The position numbers were made by a program, and so were the translations under genes. This document shows, one piece after another, positions 7,245-15,733 of a stretch of DNA of 64,000 nt. The stretch is taken from assembly GCA_023957245.1 (NCBI GenBank), contig JAMLHJ010000013.1, forward strand, positions 1-64,000, in the 5' to 3' direction. Origin of the DNA: Chitinophagales bacterium (GTDB lineage: Bacteria; Bacteroidota; Bacteroidia; Chitinophagales; JADIYW01). Numbering within the stretch: the stretch's first letter is position 1; each line of letters starts with the position of its first letter. Below the pieces are notes generated by a model, which worked only from the letters and a program-made list of their open reading frames with translations, searched no databases and had not been told where the DNA came from.

Positions 7245-8951
7245 TTACCCTCCTGAAGCTACTTTAAAATTGGATTCAGTATGTAGCTGTTCTTTTGCCC
7301 ATAAAGACAATTTGGGTCTTTCAATTTTGGAATTATGGCGAGGATCTACTGGCAATTTGTCTATAAATAATAAATGCTTGATTAGTAATGTTTGCTGATT
7401 TTGACTAGCTAGATTTAATAAATTTTTACGCAATTCCTCTTTACTTGTAGAACTATCCTCTTTCAACTGAATACAAATCACAGGGATTATTTCTCCCTGA
7501 TAATCCACGCTAGCAAGTCCACTTCTTTGAACTTCTGGATGTGTATTGAAGATAAATTCTGCTTGTAGTGTAAAGACATCTCCTTTTGAAGTCACCACTC
7601 TTTGCGTCACTCGTCCACACACCCAAAGCCTTCCTTTCTCATCAATATATCCTGTATCTCCTAGCCTATGCCATTGCCCTGATGAATCTGGCACTTTATT
7701 TTTTTTGGTGCTTTCTTCATCCAAATAATAGGCAGGGCTGATATGTTCTCCTCTGACAAGTATTTCTCCCAACTCTCCTAAAGGAAGTTCTTCTGTCTGC
7801 TCAATAGAAGAAATAACCCCGTCAATAATTTTAACGACACGGATTTCTATACCATCAAAAGGTCGTCCTACACAGATGCCTTTCCCTTGATTGGTCAATG
7901 GGAATGTTTCTGACAATGCTTCTTGAGCACTCATTTCTGTCGATGGCAACGCTTCTGTAGCCCCATAATTTGAAAACACCTGTGCATCTGGACCCATCAT
8001 TTCCAATAAATCTCTTTTCACACTTTCAAGGATAGGCGCACCTCCACCTATCACCCTCTTAAAATTTGGTGTTTGTATATTATGCTTTACTGCATATCTA
8101 GCCATTCTTTGCAAAATAACTGGAGAAGCAAAGCAAGACTCTACTTTACAATCATTGATAACTTCCAATAGTGCTTTAGAATTAGTCCGCTCAGGTGTAT
8201 CTCTAGGCAATTTGATAGGAGGTACAACCATTGTTCCTCCTGCACTCAATGCAATAAAGAAAAATGCAGGAAATACTGGCATATCTACATGTACTTTCTT
8301 GTCAGGTTCAAATCTCCAGCTTTGATGTACTACTTCAAATAGCTTAGAGTAATTTTTATGCAAATAGAGTGTTGGTTTGGCTGGTCCCGTACTTCCTGTT
8401 GTATATAAGACGGTTGCTGGATCTTCAAGACTTACATCAGGATCTTGAGGAAATGCAGGAGCCTTGCGCCTTAGTGAGTCCAATGTATATGCTCCAGGGA
8501 AAAACCCATCAATTACAACAGATTTTTTCAAAAATCGAGGTCCCCAACCAAATGCTGTTCTTCCTAAAAAAGCCAAGGGGACACCTACAAATGCTTCTGG
8601 CTTCAACCGATTCAATCGCTCACTTACATTCAAATATCCCACTGCTGGATCTATCAAAATAGTAAAAGCTCCTACTCGTTGTAACGCTAGTCCCAATACA
8701 CAAGCTTCATAACTTGGAGGCATCATACTGACGGTTTTCGTGCCTTCATGAATGCCAATCTCTCTCAATCCTGGTGCAACAGACTCTGTATCAGCAGAGA
8801 GCTGCGAATAGGTGTATTTTTTATATTTTCTCTTGCCAGTCCAATCATGTCCATCAGGTTCAATTACTGCAATTCTATTGGGGAAATGAATAGCCGTCTG
8901 TCTAACCACTTCTGCAAGATTAAAAATTTTACTTTTAGTTGATACTGCCAT
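7245..8951 (-). CDS. AMP-dependent ligase, OleC-like (beta-lactone synthetase/acyl-CoA ligase family)
   Basis: This 568-residue ANL-superfamily enzyme has the phosphate loop YTTGSTGPAKPT (residues 183-194), NYGATEA (328-334), GDTGYIDEKGRLWVCGR (431-447) and the catalytic Lys542 in DPRHNSKIER. Two features point to the OleC branch rather than ordinary acyl-CoA ligases: the segment EAFVGVPLAFLGRTAFGWGPRF (119-140) and the RHN-K-R C-terminal signature. OleC converts beta-hydroxy acids to beta-lactones using ATP. It starts one base after the stop of the alpha/beta hydrolase gene, matching the OleB-OleC neighbourhood, but no OleA thiolase or OleD reductase is present here. Exact chemistry is inference; a fatty-acid CoA ligase is the alternative. 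Confidence 0.8.
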   Translation of the reverse strand: MAVSTKSKIFNLAEVVRQTAIHFPNRIAVIEPDGHDWTGKRKYKKYTYSQLSADTESVAPGLREIGIHEGTKTVSMMPPSYEACVLGLALQRVGAFTILIDPAVGYLNVSERLNRLKPEAFVGVPLAFLGRTAFGWGPRFLKKSVVIDGFFPGAYTLDSLRRKAPAFPQDPDVSLEDPATVLYTTGSTGPAKPTLYLHKNYSKLFEVVHQSWRFEPDKKVHVDMPVFPAFFFIALSAGGTMVVPPIKLPRDTPERTNSKALLEVINDCKVESCFASPVILQRMARYAVKHNIQTPNFKRVIGGGAPILESVKRDLLEMMGPDAQVFSNYGATEALPSTEMSAQEALSETFPLTNQGKGICVGRPFDGIEIRVVKIIDGVISSIEQTEELPLGELGEILVRGEHISPAYYLDEESTKKNKVPDSSGQWHRLGDTGYIDEKGRLWVCGRVTQRVVTSKGDVFTLQAEFIFNTHPEVQRSGLASVDYQGEIIPVICIQLKEDSSTSKEELRKNLLNLASQNQQTLLIKHLLFIDKLPVDPRHNSKIERPKLSLWAKEQLHTESNFKVASGG

Positions 8952-8952
8952 T

Positions 8953-9792
8953 TTATTGATGTTCTTCTAAAAATTCTCTAATAATATTTGCAGATGCATC
9001 TGGAAGCTCCATCATCACAAGATGACCTCCTCCAATCAAAAATTCTTCACGCTGTGGATGAAGATTTTTATTTAGTTTTCTTCCCGCTTTTGAGGAAAGA
9101 ATTAGATTGTCTTCTCCCCAGATTGTACAAATAGGTGGAAAATGTTGAGTAGTATTCATACTATCAAATTGATCATAATTGACTAAATCATCCAAAGTCA
9201 AAAGCAATGAATTCATCTGCCCTTCACCTGTAAAACAGGCACATAAATCTTCTGTCTTTTCAAGATGTTGAGCTCTACCAATAGGTCCAAATTGCATTTT
9301 TAATGATTGTTCACTCATCAAATTATTGAGCTTAAATCTTCCAAGTCCTTTGTATAAAAGCTTAGAAAATTGAGGCGCTGTCTTTCTCAATTTTAAAAAG
9401 GAGCCTAAATATCCTTTATCAAATGTATTGTATGTCAAAGGATTAAAGAGTATCAATGCTCGAACATTGTCAGTGTTTTGCCTAGCATAAGCCAAAGAAA
9501 TTGCACTACCCATACAGTTTCCAACCAATACTACATCGCTTAACTCCTGTTCAGTAATAAATGCAGATAAGATTTCTAAATGCAATTCTATCGGCATTTC
9601 AGATTTAGGTTTGGAGGAAGCTCCATAACCCAGTAAATCAATTGAATAACACGAATAGCTATCTGAAAGGATGTCCACAATTCTATCCCAAATCACATGA
9701 GATGTTCCTCCATTATGAATAAAAACTATAGGCTGCCCTTTGCCTGTCTGCTCATATTGAATATCGAAATTACCAAAATTGAATGTATGCAT
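8953..9792 (-). CDS. Alpha/beta hydrolase with a cysteine nucleophile
   Basis: The 279-residue protein has an alpha/beta-hydrolase layout: oxyanion segment HNGGT (26-30), nucleophile elbow G-N-C-M-G-S with Cys93, acid Asp228 in WGEDN, and His257 in GGGHLVM. A Cys in place of the usual Ser is uncommon (dienelactone hydrolases are one precedent). OleB proteins use Asp, so this is not a canonical OleB. It is the first gene of a two-gene operon with the OleC-like ligase. Upstream on the minus strand, TTTTG and TAGATTTA are 19 bases apart and end 3 bases before the ATG, so the mRNA may be nearly leaderless. No signal peptide is seen, so it is probably cytoplasmic. Confidence 0.82.
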   Translation of the reverse strand: MHTFNFGNFDIQYEQTGKGQPIVFIHNGGTSHVIWDRIVDILSDSYSCYSIDLLGYGASSKPKSEMPIELHLEILSAFITEQELSDVVLVGNCMGSAISLAYARQNTDNVRALILFNPLTYNTFDKGYLGSFLKLRKTAPQFSKLLYKGLGRFKLNNLMSEQSLKMQFGPIGRAQHLEKTEDLCACFTGEGQMNSLLLTLDDLVNYDQFDSMNTTQHFPPICTIWGEDNLILSSKAGRKLNKNLHPQREEFLIGGGHLVMMELPDASANIIREFLEEHQ

Positions 9793-9888
9793 TCTTAAAT
9801 CTAATCAATTAGCATTAAAATGCAAAAGAAAAGCTATATTTTATTTCGTCATTATCTATCACTTTAGAAGAAGAATTTTCTATAACTT

Positions 9889-9933
9889 TCCCCTCATTCA
9901 CATCTGTGGAAAACTACCATAAAATCTGCTCAA
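9889..9933 (+). repeat. 45-base direct repeat, left copy (helicase insertion boundary)
   Basis: This is identical over 45 bases to 11953-11997 and in the same orientation; homology stops at both ends. It lies 3 bases beyond the helicase stop codon and contains TGTGGAAAACTACCAT. With the right copy it brackets 2,019 bases that hold only the helicase gene. It could be an attL/attR-type duplication or a very long target duplication. Confidence 0.92.
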
Positions 9934-9936
9934 GAT

Positions 9937-11808
9937 CTACTTCCTTCTTAAGTAATCTAGTTTTTTTTCAGTTCCATTCTTATCTATATATTTCCACCAA
10001 ACCCATCCATTTAGTTCATGACTATTATTAGTATAATCAAAAGTAGCCTCTACAGCTGCTTTTGATGGACTTAAATTAGACTTTCCCTTATATGTAACTT
10101 TCCCTGTTGATTTGTTAAATTTTGCAGTTGCCTTTATATTTTGATGATGGAAATAATGAAAAATTTCAATCTCATCTGGAGAAAAAATAGTCTTATTAGG
10201 TTCTCTTTTAATAATTGAATAATCTTCTATCGAAGATTGTCTTGATATTGTTGTAGATAAAGAAGGTTCGTTAAAAATCTTTAAAAAATCATCTTTATCC
10301 TCTTCTATAAAAATATCATTTGTATCTATTATTTCATGGCATTGTTTTTTTATCAATTCCAAAACTTGATCAAATCTTTGAGGTTTAAAATTTAACTGTA
10401 ATTTACCTAGTTCTATTTCTAATTCTTTTTTGGATTTTTCCAAATTTTTTTTAACATCACTAATTACTTCGTTTTCTATAAGTTCATTATACCTATTTAT
10501 AGCTTTAGTGATTTCATTTATACGTTCATTCATAGTATTGTGATTTTTATCTATCAATTTTTTTTCAATTAAATTATATTCTATTGTTTTGCTATATTCT
10601 ATATCTTTTAACTCATCCATTTCAACAAGTCTAATTGCATTACTTTCTTTAGGAATAATATTTCTTTCTTTAGAAAAAATATCATTTATTATTCCCACAA
10701 TAGAATTTTTGTCTATTGCTATTTTTTCCTTACTTCCTTTCAAATCCCATCTTCTCTCCATTTTAGGTAACCCATGTTCTTTCCAAAGTCCTGCATTATC
10801 TAATATTATCCCAAAAAGCTTATTGTAATGAGGCCTCATACACCTTCCAACCTGCTGTAAAAATAAAGTCAACGACTTTGTAGGTCTTGCAAGTTGTACA
10901 GCATCAACATCTGGGCAATCAAATCCCTCCGTAAAAATATTTACATTACATAAAATATTGAATTTACTCTGTCTAAATTCTTCAATAATTTTTCTTCGTT
11001 CCTCAGATGTAGTATAGGTATCAATAGACCTTGCTATGTATCCGCTATTATTGAATTTTTCAACTATTTTGTCACAATGTGTTCTATTGACCGCAAATAT
11101 TATAACTTTCTTCCCCTCTGCAAAGTCCTTATAGCTCTGAACTAAGTCTGCCATTATATCATTACTTTGCATTACTTCCCCTAGCTCAGTTTCATCATAA
11201 TCACCTGCTATTATTCTTACATTACTTAAATCAGGCGTATGGCTTGCATAATATCTAATATTTGATAAATATTTATTTTCAATAAACCATTTAATTTGAT
11301 TTGAAATTATCAATTTTTCAAATAAATCTTGAAACCCCTGCCCATTTGTTCTGATAGGAGTTGCTGTAACTCCTAAAAATTTACTACTTGGATAAAACTC
11401 CCAAAGTTGTTTGTAGGTATTTGCAAGAGCATGATGTGCCTCGTCTATAATAACTAATGAAAATATGTCATTTTGATGTTCTTCTCTCCTTACCAAAGTT
11501 TGAATAGAAGCCACTTGGATTGGTGCTGATTGTATTCCAATATAATTTGCAGAAATAATACCAGTAGTCAAATGATATCCACTAACAAGTCTTTCAAAAA
11601 CCTGCTCTACTAATTCCTTTCTATGAGTTACTATTAAGACTTTTTTATCCTTGTTAATTTCAGTAATAAACAACCTCGCTATTTCGCAAAAAAGAGTAGT
11701 CTTTCCAGTTCCTGTTGGCATTTGAAATAAAACACTATTACAAGTTCTCCAAGATTCAAATATTTCATCAATTCCTTGTTTTTGATATTCTCTCAATTGT
11801 ACATTCAT
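9937..11808 (-). CDS. DEAD/DEAH-box SF2 helicase with RAMA-like C-terminal domain
   Basis: The 623-residue protein opens with LREYQKQGIDEI, then Walker A MPTGTGKTT (30-38), DEAH (122-125), TATP (148-151) and, in the second RecA domain, QQVGRCMRP (318-326). A Glu/Lys-rich, probably coiled-coil stretch spans about 400-475. The last ~68 residues (556-623) read KFNKSTGKVTYKGK, then SPSKAA, then ELNGWVWWKY. This resembles RAMA/DUF4357-type modules found in restriction and defence proteins, which are thought to recognise modified DNA. No nuclease motif is visible. The gene stands alone between perfect 45-base direct repeats, as in a one-gene mobile or defence island. Helicase activity is firm; the RAMA call and defence role are inference. 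Confidence 0.88.
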   Translation of the reverse strand: MNVQLREYQKQGIDEIFESWRTCNSVLFQMPTGTGKTTLFCEIARLFITEINKDKKVLIVTHRKELVEQVFERLVSGYHLTTGIISANYIGIQSAPIQVASIQTLVRREEHQNDIFSLVIIDEAHHALANTYKQLWEFYPSSKFLGVTATPIRTNGQGFQDLFEKLIISNQIKWFIENKYLSNIRYYASHTPDLSNVRIIAGDYDETELGEVMQSNDIMADLVQSYKDFAEGKKVIIFAVNRTHCDKIVEKFNNSGYIARSIDTYTTSEERRKIIEEFRQSKFNILCNVNIFTEGFDCPDVDAVQLARPTKSLTLFLQQVGRCMRPHYNKLFGIILDNAGLWKEHGLPKMERRWDLKGSKEKIAIDKNSIVGIINDIFSKERNIIPKESNAIRLVEMDELKDIEYSKTIEYNLIEKKLIDKNHNTMNERINEITKAINRYNELIENEVISDVKKNLEKSKKELEIELGKLQLNFKPQRFDQVLELIKKQCHEIIDTNDIFIEEDKDDFLKIFNEPSLSTTISRQSSIEDYSIIKREPNKTIFSPDEIEIFHYFHHQNIKATAKFNKSTGKVTYKGKSNLSPSKAAVEATFDYTNNSHELNGWVWWKYIDKNGTEKKLDYLRRK

Positions 11809-11879
11809 TACTATTTAATCTATATCTGAATTAGTTATTGATAAAGATATGAAAAAATACTATACATAAATCTTTCAAT

Positions 11880-11893
11880 CAAATTCGAATTTG
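11880..11893. promoter_or_regulatory. 14-base perfect palindrome upstream of the helicase
   Basis: CAAATTCGAATTTG reads the same on both strands. It sits about 70 bases upstream of the helicase start and inside the inserted segment, so it could be an operator or a recombination-site element belonging to the insertion. A minus-strand TATCTTTA (complement of 11842-11849) between it and the gene is a possible -7 element. Function is unproven. Confidence 0.35.
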
Positions 11894-11952
11894 TATCCTA
11901 TTCCTAACATTGAATATAAATATTCCCTATAGCTATCATCCAAAGGCAGAAA

Positions 11953-11997
11953 TCCCCTCATTCACATCTGTGGAAAACTACCATAAAATCTGCTCAA
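11953..11997 (+). repeat. 45-base direct repeat, right copy (helicase insertion boundary)
   Basis: Exact copy of 9889-9933. Excision between the two copies would remove 2,064 bases and leave one copy in a short divergent intergenic region between the hydrolase (minus strand) and the beta-lactamase-fold gene at 12103 (plus strand). Confidence 0.92.
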
Positions 11998-12102
11998 AAT
12001 ATTTTTCTATCTTTCAAAATCCTTTATTTTCAAGGGTTAAAGTTTTGTTAAGCATGGTCAGTCAATTAAATATCTCTTATTTTTAAACGTTCTAGAAAGA
12101 AT

Positions 12103-13545
12103 ATGCGAGGTCTAATTTTAATATTAATACTATTCTTTACTCTTCCTTTTAGGCAAGATGTTTTTGCTGTAGATAATATATTAATACTTGATAGTGCAAA
12201 AATTGACATACAAAATTCTGTTTCAAGTATTGATAAATATTATACTTCACTCAATCAAAGCGGAAAGTTTAATGGCAATATTTTAATTGCTTATAAAGGC
12301 GAAACGATTTATAAGAAATCTTTAGGTTATGCCATAAAATCTACTGGTGAGAGATTGACTCAAGAGTCTTCATTTCAATTAGCATCTACAAGCAAACCTT
12401 TTACTGCTGCTGCTATTTTAATTTTATTTGAAAGAGGAAAATTAAATCTTGATGATTTAGTGACTGATTTTTATTCTGATTTTCCTTACAAAGGAGTAAC
12501 GATTAGACATTTGCTCAGTCATCGTTCAGGACTTCCAGATTATTTAAACTATGGTGCATTATTTGGCAAAAAGTCTTATATCTCCAATCAAGATGTAATG
12601 GATATGTTTGCCTCAAAAAGACCCAAAAGGTTAGCAGCTCCTAATACCGTTTTTAAATATAACAATAGTAATTATGCTGTATTAGCGGCATTGGTTGAGC
12701 ATATTTCTGGTGAATCTTTTGCTGAATTTTGTAAAGAAAATATTTTTGATCCTTTAAAAATGAAAAACACTTGGGTATGGCATCCTACTCAAGAAAGAAA
12801 AAAAGGGCAGACTTATGGATATAATGCATCTTGGACTCCAAGAAAATCAGATATGTTTGATGGTGTGGCTGGAGATAAAGGGGTCTATTCTACAACAGAG
12901 GATTTATTGAAATGGGATCAATCGTGGACGAATAATACTTTATTGAAAGCGACTACAATTCATGCTGCTTATGAAGGGCAAACAAAAGGAAATAGCAAAA
13001 AAGATTATGCGTTAGGATGGAGAACCAATACCTTGCAAGATGGTAAGAGAATGATTTATCACAATGGATGGTGGCACGACTATAATATTGTTTTCAAGAG
13101 ATATATAGATGATAGTCTGACAATTATCATCATGTCCAATAAGTATAATCAATCTGTCTATAATACAGATTATGTAGAAAATTCAATATTGAAAGACAAT
13201 AATTATAACGATTTCAATATCACCGAACCTCTTTATGCTGTCAATCTAGAGGAAAATATGATTGAATACAATATCCAATATCACCCTTTTAGTTTTCCTC
13301 CCAATCCTCTTGAAAAAGAAATAAATGCCAATTCAGTAAAAAAAGCTCCTAATCCTGCTTCTCCAAGTACTACTCCTAACACCGAGTCTAAGTATTATGT
13401 AGTGAAAAAAGGAGATACCTTATTTAATATTTCTCAAAGATTTAATATCACAGTAGAAACATTGAAAAAATGGAATAAAATGGCAAGTGCCAATATTCAA
13501 CTAGGGCAAAAATTATTGATTGATCGACTGAAAGGAAATGATTAA
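12103..13545 (+). CDS. Beta-lactamase-fold serine hydrolase with C-terminal LysM domain
   Basis: This 480-residue exported protein has an N-terminal hydrophobic signal (residues 3-16). A class C beta-lactamase/PBP-type domain follows, with S-T-S-K at 95-98 (nucleophile Ser95, Lys98), Y-N-N at 186-188 and H-N-G at 320-322. The C-terminal ~45 residues form a LysM (YYVVKKGDTLFNISQRFNIT, NIQLGQKLLI), which binds peptidoglycan or related glycans. It probably acts on D-amino-acid peptides or esters at the cell wall; antibiotic hydrolysis cannot be inferred. A paralog starts six bases after its stop, so the pair is an operon from tandem duplication. The LysM is absent from the paralog. The start ATG precedes a convincing signal sequence. 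Confidence 0.9.
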   Translation: MRGLILILILFFTLPFRQDVFAVDNILILDSAKIDIQNSVSSIDKYYTSLNQSGKFNGNILIAYKGETIYKKSLGYAIKSTGERLTQESSFQLASTSKPFTAAAILILFERGKLNLDDLVTDFYSDFPYKGVTIRHLLSHRSGLPDYLNYGALFGKKSYISNQDVMDMFASKRPKRLAAPNTVFKYNNSNYAVLAALVEHISGESFAEFCKENIFDPLKMKNTWVWHPTQERKKGQTYGYNASWTPRKSDMFDGVAGDKGVYSTTEDLLKWDQSWTNNTLLKATTIHAAYEGQTKGNSKKDYALGWRTNTLQDGKRMIYHNGWWHDYNIVFKRYIDDSLTIIIMSNKYNQSVYNTDYVENSILKDNNYNDFNITEPLYAVNLEENMIEYNIQYHPFSFPPNPLEKEINANSVKKAPNPASPSTTPNTESKYYVVKKGDTLFNISQRFNITVETLKKWNKMASANIQLGQKLLIDRLKGND

Positions 13546-13551
13546 AACAAC

Positions 13552-14742
13552 GTGGGTATTTTAAAAAATTTTTCTTTAAGGCTTTTATCATTTATTATCA
13601 TTTACTCTTTATCTGTTTCTTCCTGTGGAAACAAGGATAAAAAATTCTTTTCTTTTAGAAAATCTAAATCCATTGAACAAAGTCCTCTTCAAGTGGATGC
13701 AAATACACTGAAAGAATGGAAAGAAAAAATTGGAGATTATTATAGTCAATTACATAGAAATGCTCATTTCAATGGCAATGTTCTTGTTGCAAGACAAGGC
13801 AATATTATTTATTCTGGGTCATTTGGGGTGAAGGATTTAATCACCAATGATTCTTTAGATATCAATTCTGTCTTTCAAATTGCTTCTGTGAGCAAAACTT
13901 TTACCGCTATGGCAATCATGAGCTTGGTAGAAAAAGGAAAAATAAATTTACACCAAAAACTAGGAGATTTCTTTATTGATTTTCCATATAAGGATATTAC
14001 AGTAGAAGATCTTTTGACTCACCGTTCTGGATTGCCCAATTATCTTTCTGTCACAGAAAAAGATTGGAGTAAAGATGGCCCCAAAACCAATAAAGAGCTT
14101 TTAAAATATTTTAAAGAGAAGCAACCCAAACCATTAGGCAAACCCAATAGGTCATTTTCATATAACAATTCTAATTATGCGCTACTGGCACTAATCATTG
14201 AGCAAGTTTCTGGAATGCCTTATGAAGATTATATGAAAAAAAATATCTTCAAGCCTCTAGGAATGAATAACACTTATATTTATTCAGCCCAACATCAAAT
14301 TCTCCCTACTCAAAATCTTACTAAAGGATACCAAAATAGAAACAGAGAAGATGAGATGGTCGCCTCAGACGGAATTGTAGGAGATAAAAATATTTATTCT
14401 ACTGTTTTAGATTTATTGAAATGGGAGAGAGCCAATTCTCATACTATATTATTTAAACAATCGACATTAGATAGTTCTGTAGTAGGCAGGAGCAATGAAA
14501 AGCAAGGAGTGAGAAATTATGGCTATGGATGGCGGATTTCACAAAATCCAAATTTTGGAAAAATCATCTACCACAATGGTTGGTGGCATGGATATACTGC
14601 TGCTTTTGCTCGAAATCCAAAAGATGAAACTGTCATCATCGTATTGTCAAATATTTATAACAAGAGCACTTATAAAACACAGCCTGTATGGGATATCTTG
14701 TACGGTGAAGGTGCTTTCTCTTCACAAGATTTTAATGAATAA
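13552..14742 (+). CDS. Beta-lactamase-fold serine hydrolase, predicted lipoprotein
   Basis: The 396-residue paralog of the preceding gene has S-V-S-K at 112-115, Y-N-N at 204-206 and H-N-G at 341-343. It starts with GTG, the only start that keeps the signal sequence, and has a lipobox-like V-S-S-C with Cys25, so it is probably lipid-anchored. The shared segments FNGN, FQIAS/FQLAS, DFPYK, HRSGLP, YNNSNYA and YHNGWWH show recent common origin with the upstream gene. It lacks the LysM, so anchoring may be by lipid in one paralog and glycan binding in the other. The 3' end overlaps the convergent SRPBCC-type gene by 11 bases. Confidence 0.9.
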   Translation: MGILKNFSLRLLSFIIIYSLSVSSCGNKDKKFFSFRKSKSIEQSPLQVDANTLKEWKEKIGDYYSQLHRNAHFNGNVLVARQGNIIYSGSFGVKDLITNDSLDINSVFQIASVSKTFTAMAIMSLVEKGKINLHQKLGDFFIDFPYKDITVEDLLTHRSGLPNYLSVTEKDWSKDGPKTNKELLKYFKEKQPKPLGKPNRSFSYNNSNYALLALIIEQVSGMPYEDYMKKNIFKPLGMNNTYIYSAQHQILPTQNLTKGYQNRNREDEMVASDGIVGDKNIYSTVLDLLKWERANSHTILFKQSTLDSSVVGRSNEKQGVRNYGYGWRISQNPNFGKIIYHNGWWHGYTAAFARNPKDETVIIVLSNIYNKSTYKTQPVWDILYGEGAFSSQDFNE

Positions 14743-15733
14743 GAAATCCTATTTTCATCAAGCTCGTATCTAATTCATTCTTCAATTTGAAATAATCTGA
14801 ATAGCTGATATATGGTTCGGGATTTATTGACCAACCATTCTTCTTGGCAGCAACTTTTGCTTTCTGAACAACTTTGGGATATCCTTCTTCTGAACCATAA
14901 TAACTATACACCATATATTTCCCATCAAAATATTTGATAGGCAGAGAGTCAAAATTTTTCACACCATCAAGAATTGGACTACCAAATACAACAACAATTT
15001 TCCCATCGTTTAACGTAGCTAATTTTTGGTAGAAAAAATAAAAATTTTCATCCTGTGTAGTTTTATCATGATAGGTTTTCAATCGTTTGGCAATACTATC
15101 GCGATACCGATAAAACGAATCTGGCAATATCGTGTCCATACTATAAAGAGAGGGTTTCCCAATTGTGTTTTCGATATAAAAGCTATCACTTGACCAACCG
15201 CTGTGTTGATGAGAGTCAAATAAATAGGGATTGATATTTCTAAGGCTTTTTTTAATATCCCTGACAAACCATCGATATATCAAAAATCCCATCAGTCTGG
15301 CACCACTATCTTTGAAATGGAGTGTCATATTCCACTCCACTTGCGTTCCATCTTCTAGCTCTTCAAAATTTAACTGTGCTACAATAGAATCTGCAGAAAG
15401 TGTCCTAATCAAAAAATCTATTTTAGTATTGGGTTCAGCACTTTTGATTTCAATGGTATTATAATTATTTGAACTGCTTCTCCATTTCAAAAAGGCTCCA
15501 TCTCCCATAAATTTTGGGCTATAAGTAGGAGCGTACTTGGAGCTTGAATCCACCCATACATTCCAATGTTTCCAATTTTTAAGATTATTGAATAACTGAA
15601 AAGTCGTCTTAGGCGTGCCGTAAATAAATTCCGTTTGTGAAATTTGATACGATGATGGTAAAAATATTGAAATAAAATATAACAATATTATCAAGAAAGA
15701 AAAACACACTATGACGAGAGAGGACTTTTTCAC
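14732..15733 (-). CDS. SRPBCC (START-like) domain membrane-anchored protein
   Basis: The 333-residue protein has one N-terminal membrane segment (about 6-27). A helix-grip domain with GTPKTTFQLFNNLKNWKHWNVW near residues 39-60, then FEELEDGTQVEWNMTLHF, is typical of polyketide cyclase/SRPBCC proteins that bind a lipophilic ligand. The C-terminal ~140 residues are a second part I do not recognise. Its start overlaps the stop of the MazG-like gene in an ATGA arrangement, so the two are co-translated. No catalytic residues can be assigned, and a ligand-binding role is inferred from the fold only. Confidence 0.7.
   Translation of the reverse strand: MKKSSLVIVCFSFLIILLYFISIFLPSSYQISQTEFIYGTPKTTFQLFNNLKNWKHWNVWVDSSSKYAPTYSPKFMGDGAFLKWRSSSNNYNTIEIKSAEPNTKIDFLIRTLSADSIVAQLNFEELEDGTQVEWNMTLHFKDSGARLMGFLIYRWFVRDIKKSLRNINPYLFDSHQHSGWSSDSFYIENTIGKPSLYSMDTILPDSFYRYRDSIAKRLKTYHDKTTQDENFYFFYQKLATLNDGKIVVVFGSPILDGVKNFDSLPIKYFDGKYMVYSYYGSEEGYPKVVQKAKVAAKKNGWSINPEPYISYSDYFKLKNELDTSLMKIGFLIH

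Noticed and set aside
8369-8942. Plus-strand ORFs opposite the OleC-like ligase
   Set aside because: They are out-of-frame shadows of a gene with clear ANL motifs and have no family features of their own.
9901-9915. TGTGGAAAA within the 45-base repeat as a DnaA box
   Set aside because: A single imperfect match with no cluster around it; its duplication follows from the repeat itself.
10589-10828. Plus-strand 79-codon ORF inside the helicase gene
   Set aside because: It lies antisense to the helicase region after motif VI and is low-complexity Ser/Leu/Ile, a typical antisense shadow.
13546-13551. Frameshift joining the two beta-lactamase-fold genes into one
   Set aside because: The first ends in a complete LysM and the second begins with its own signal/lipobox, so they are separate tandem genes.
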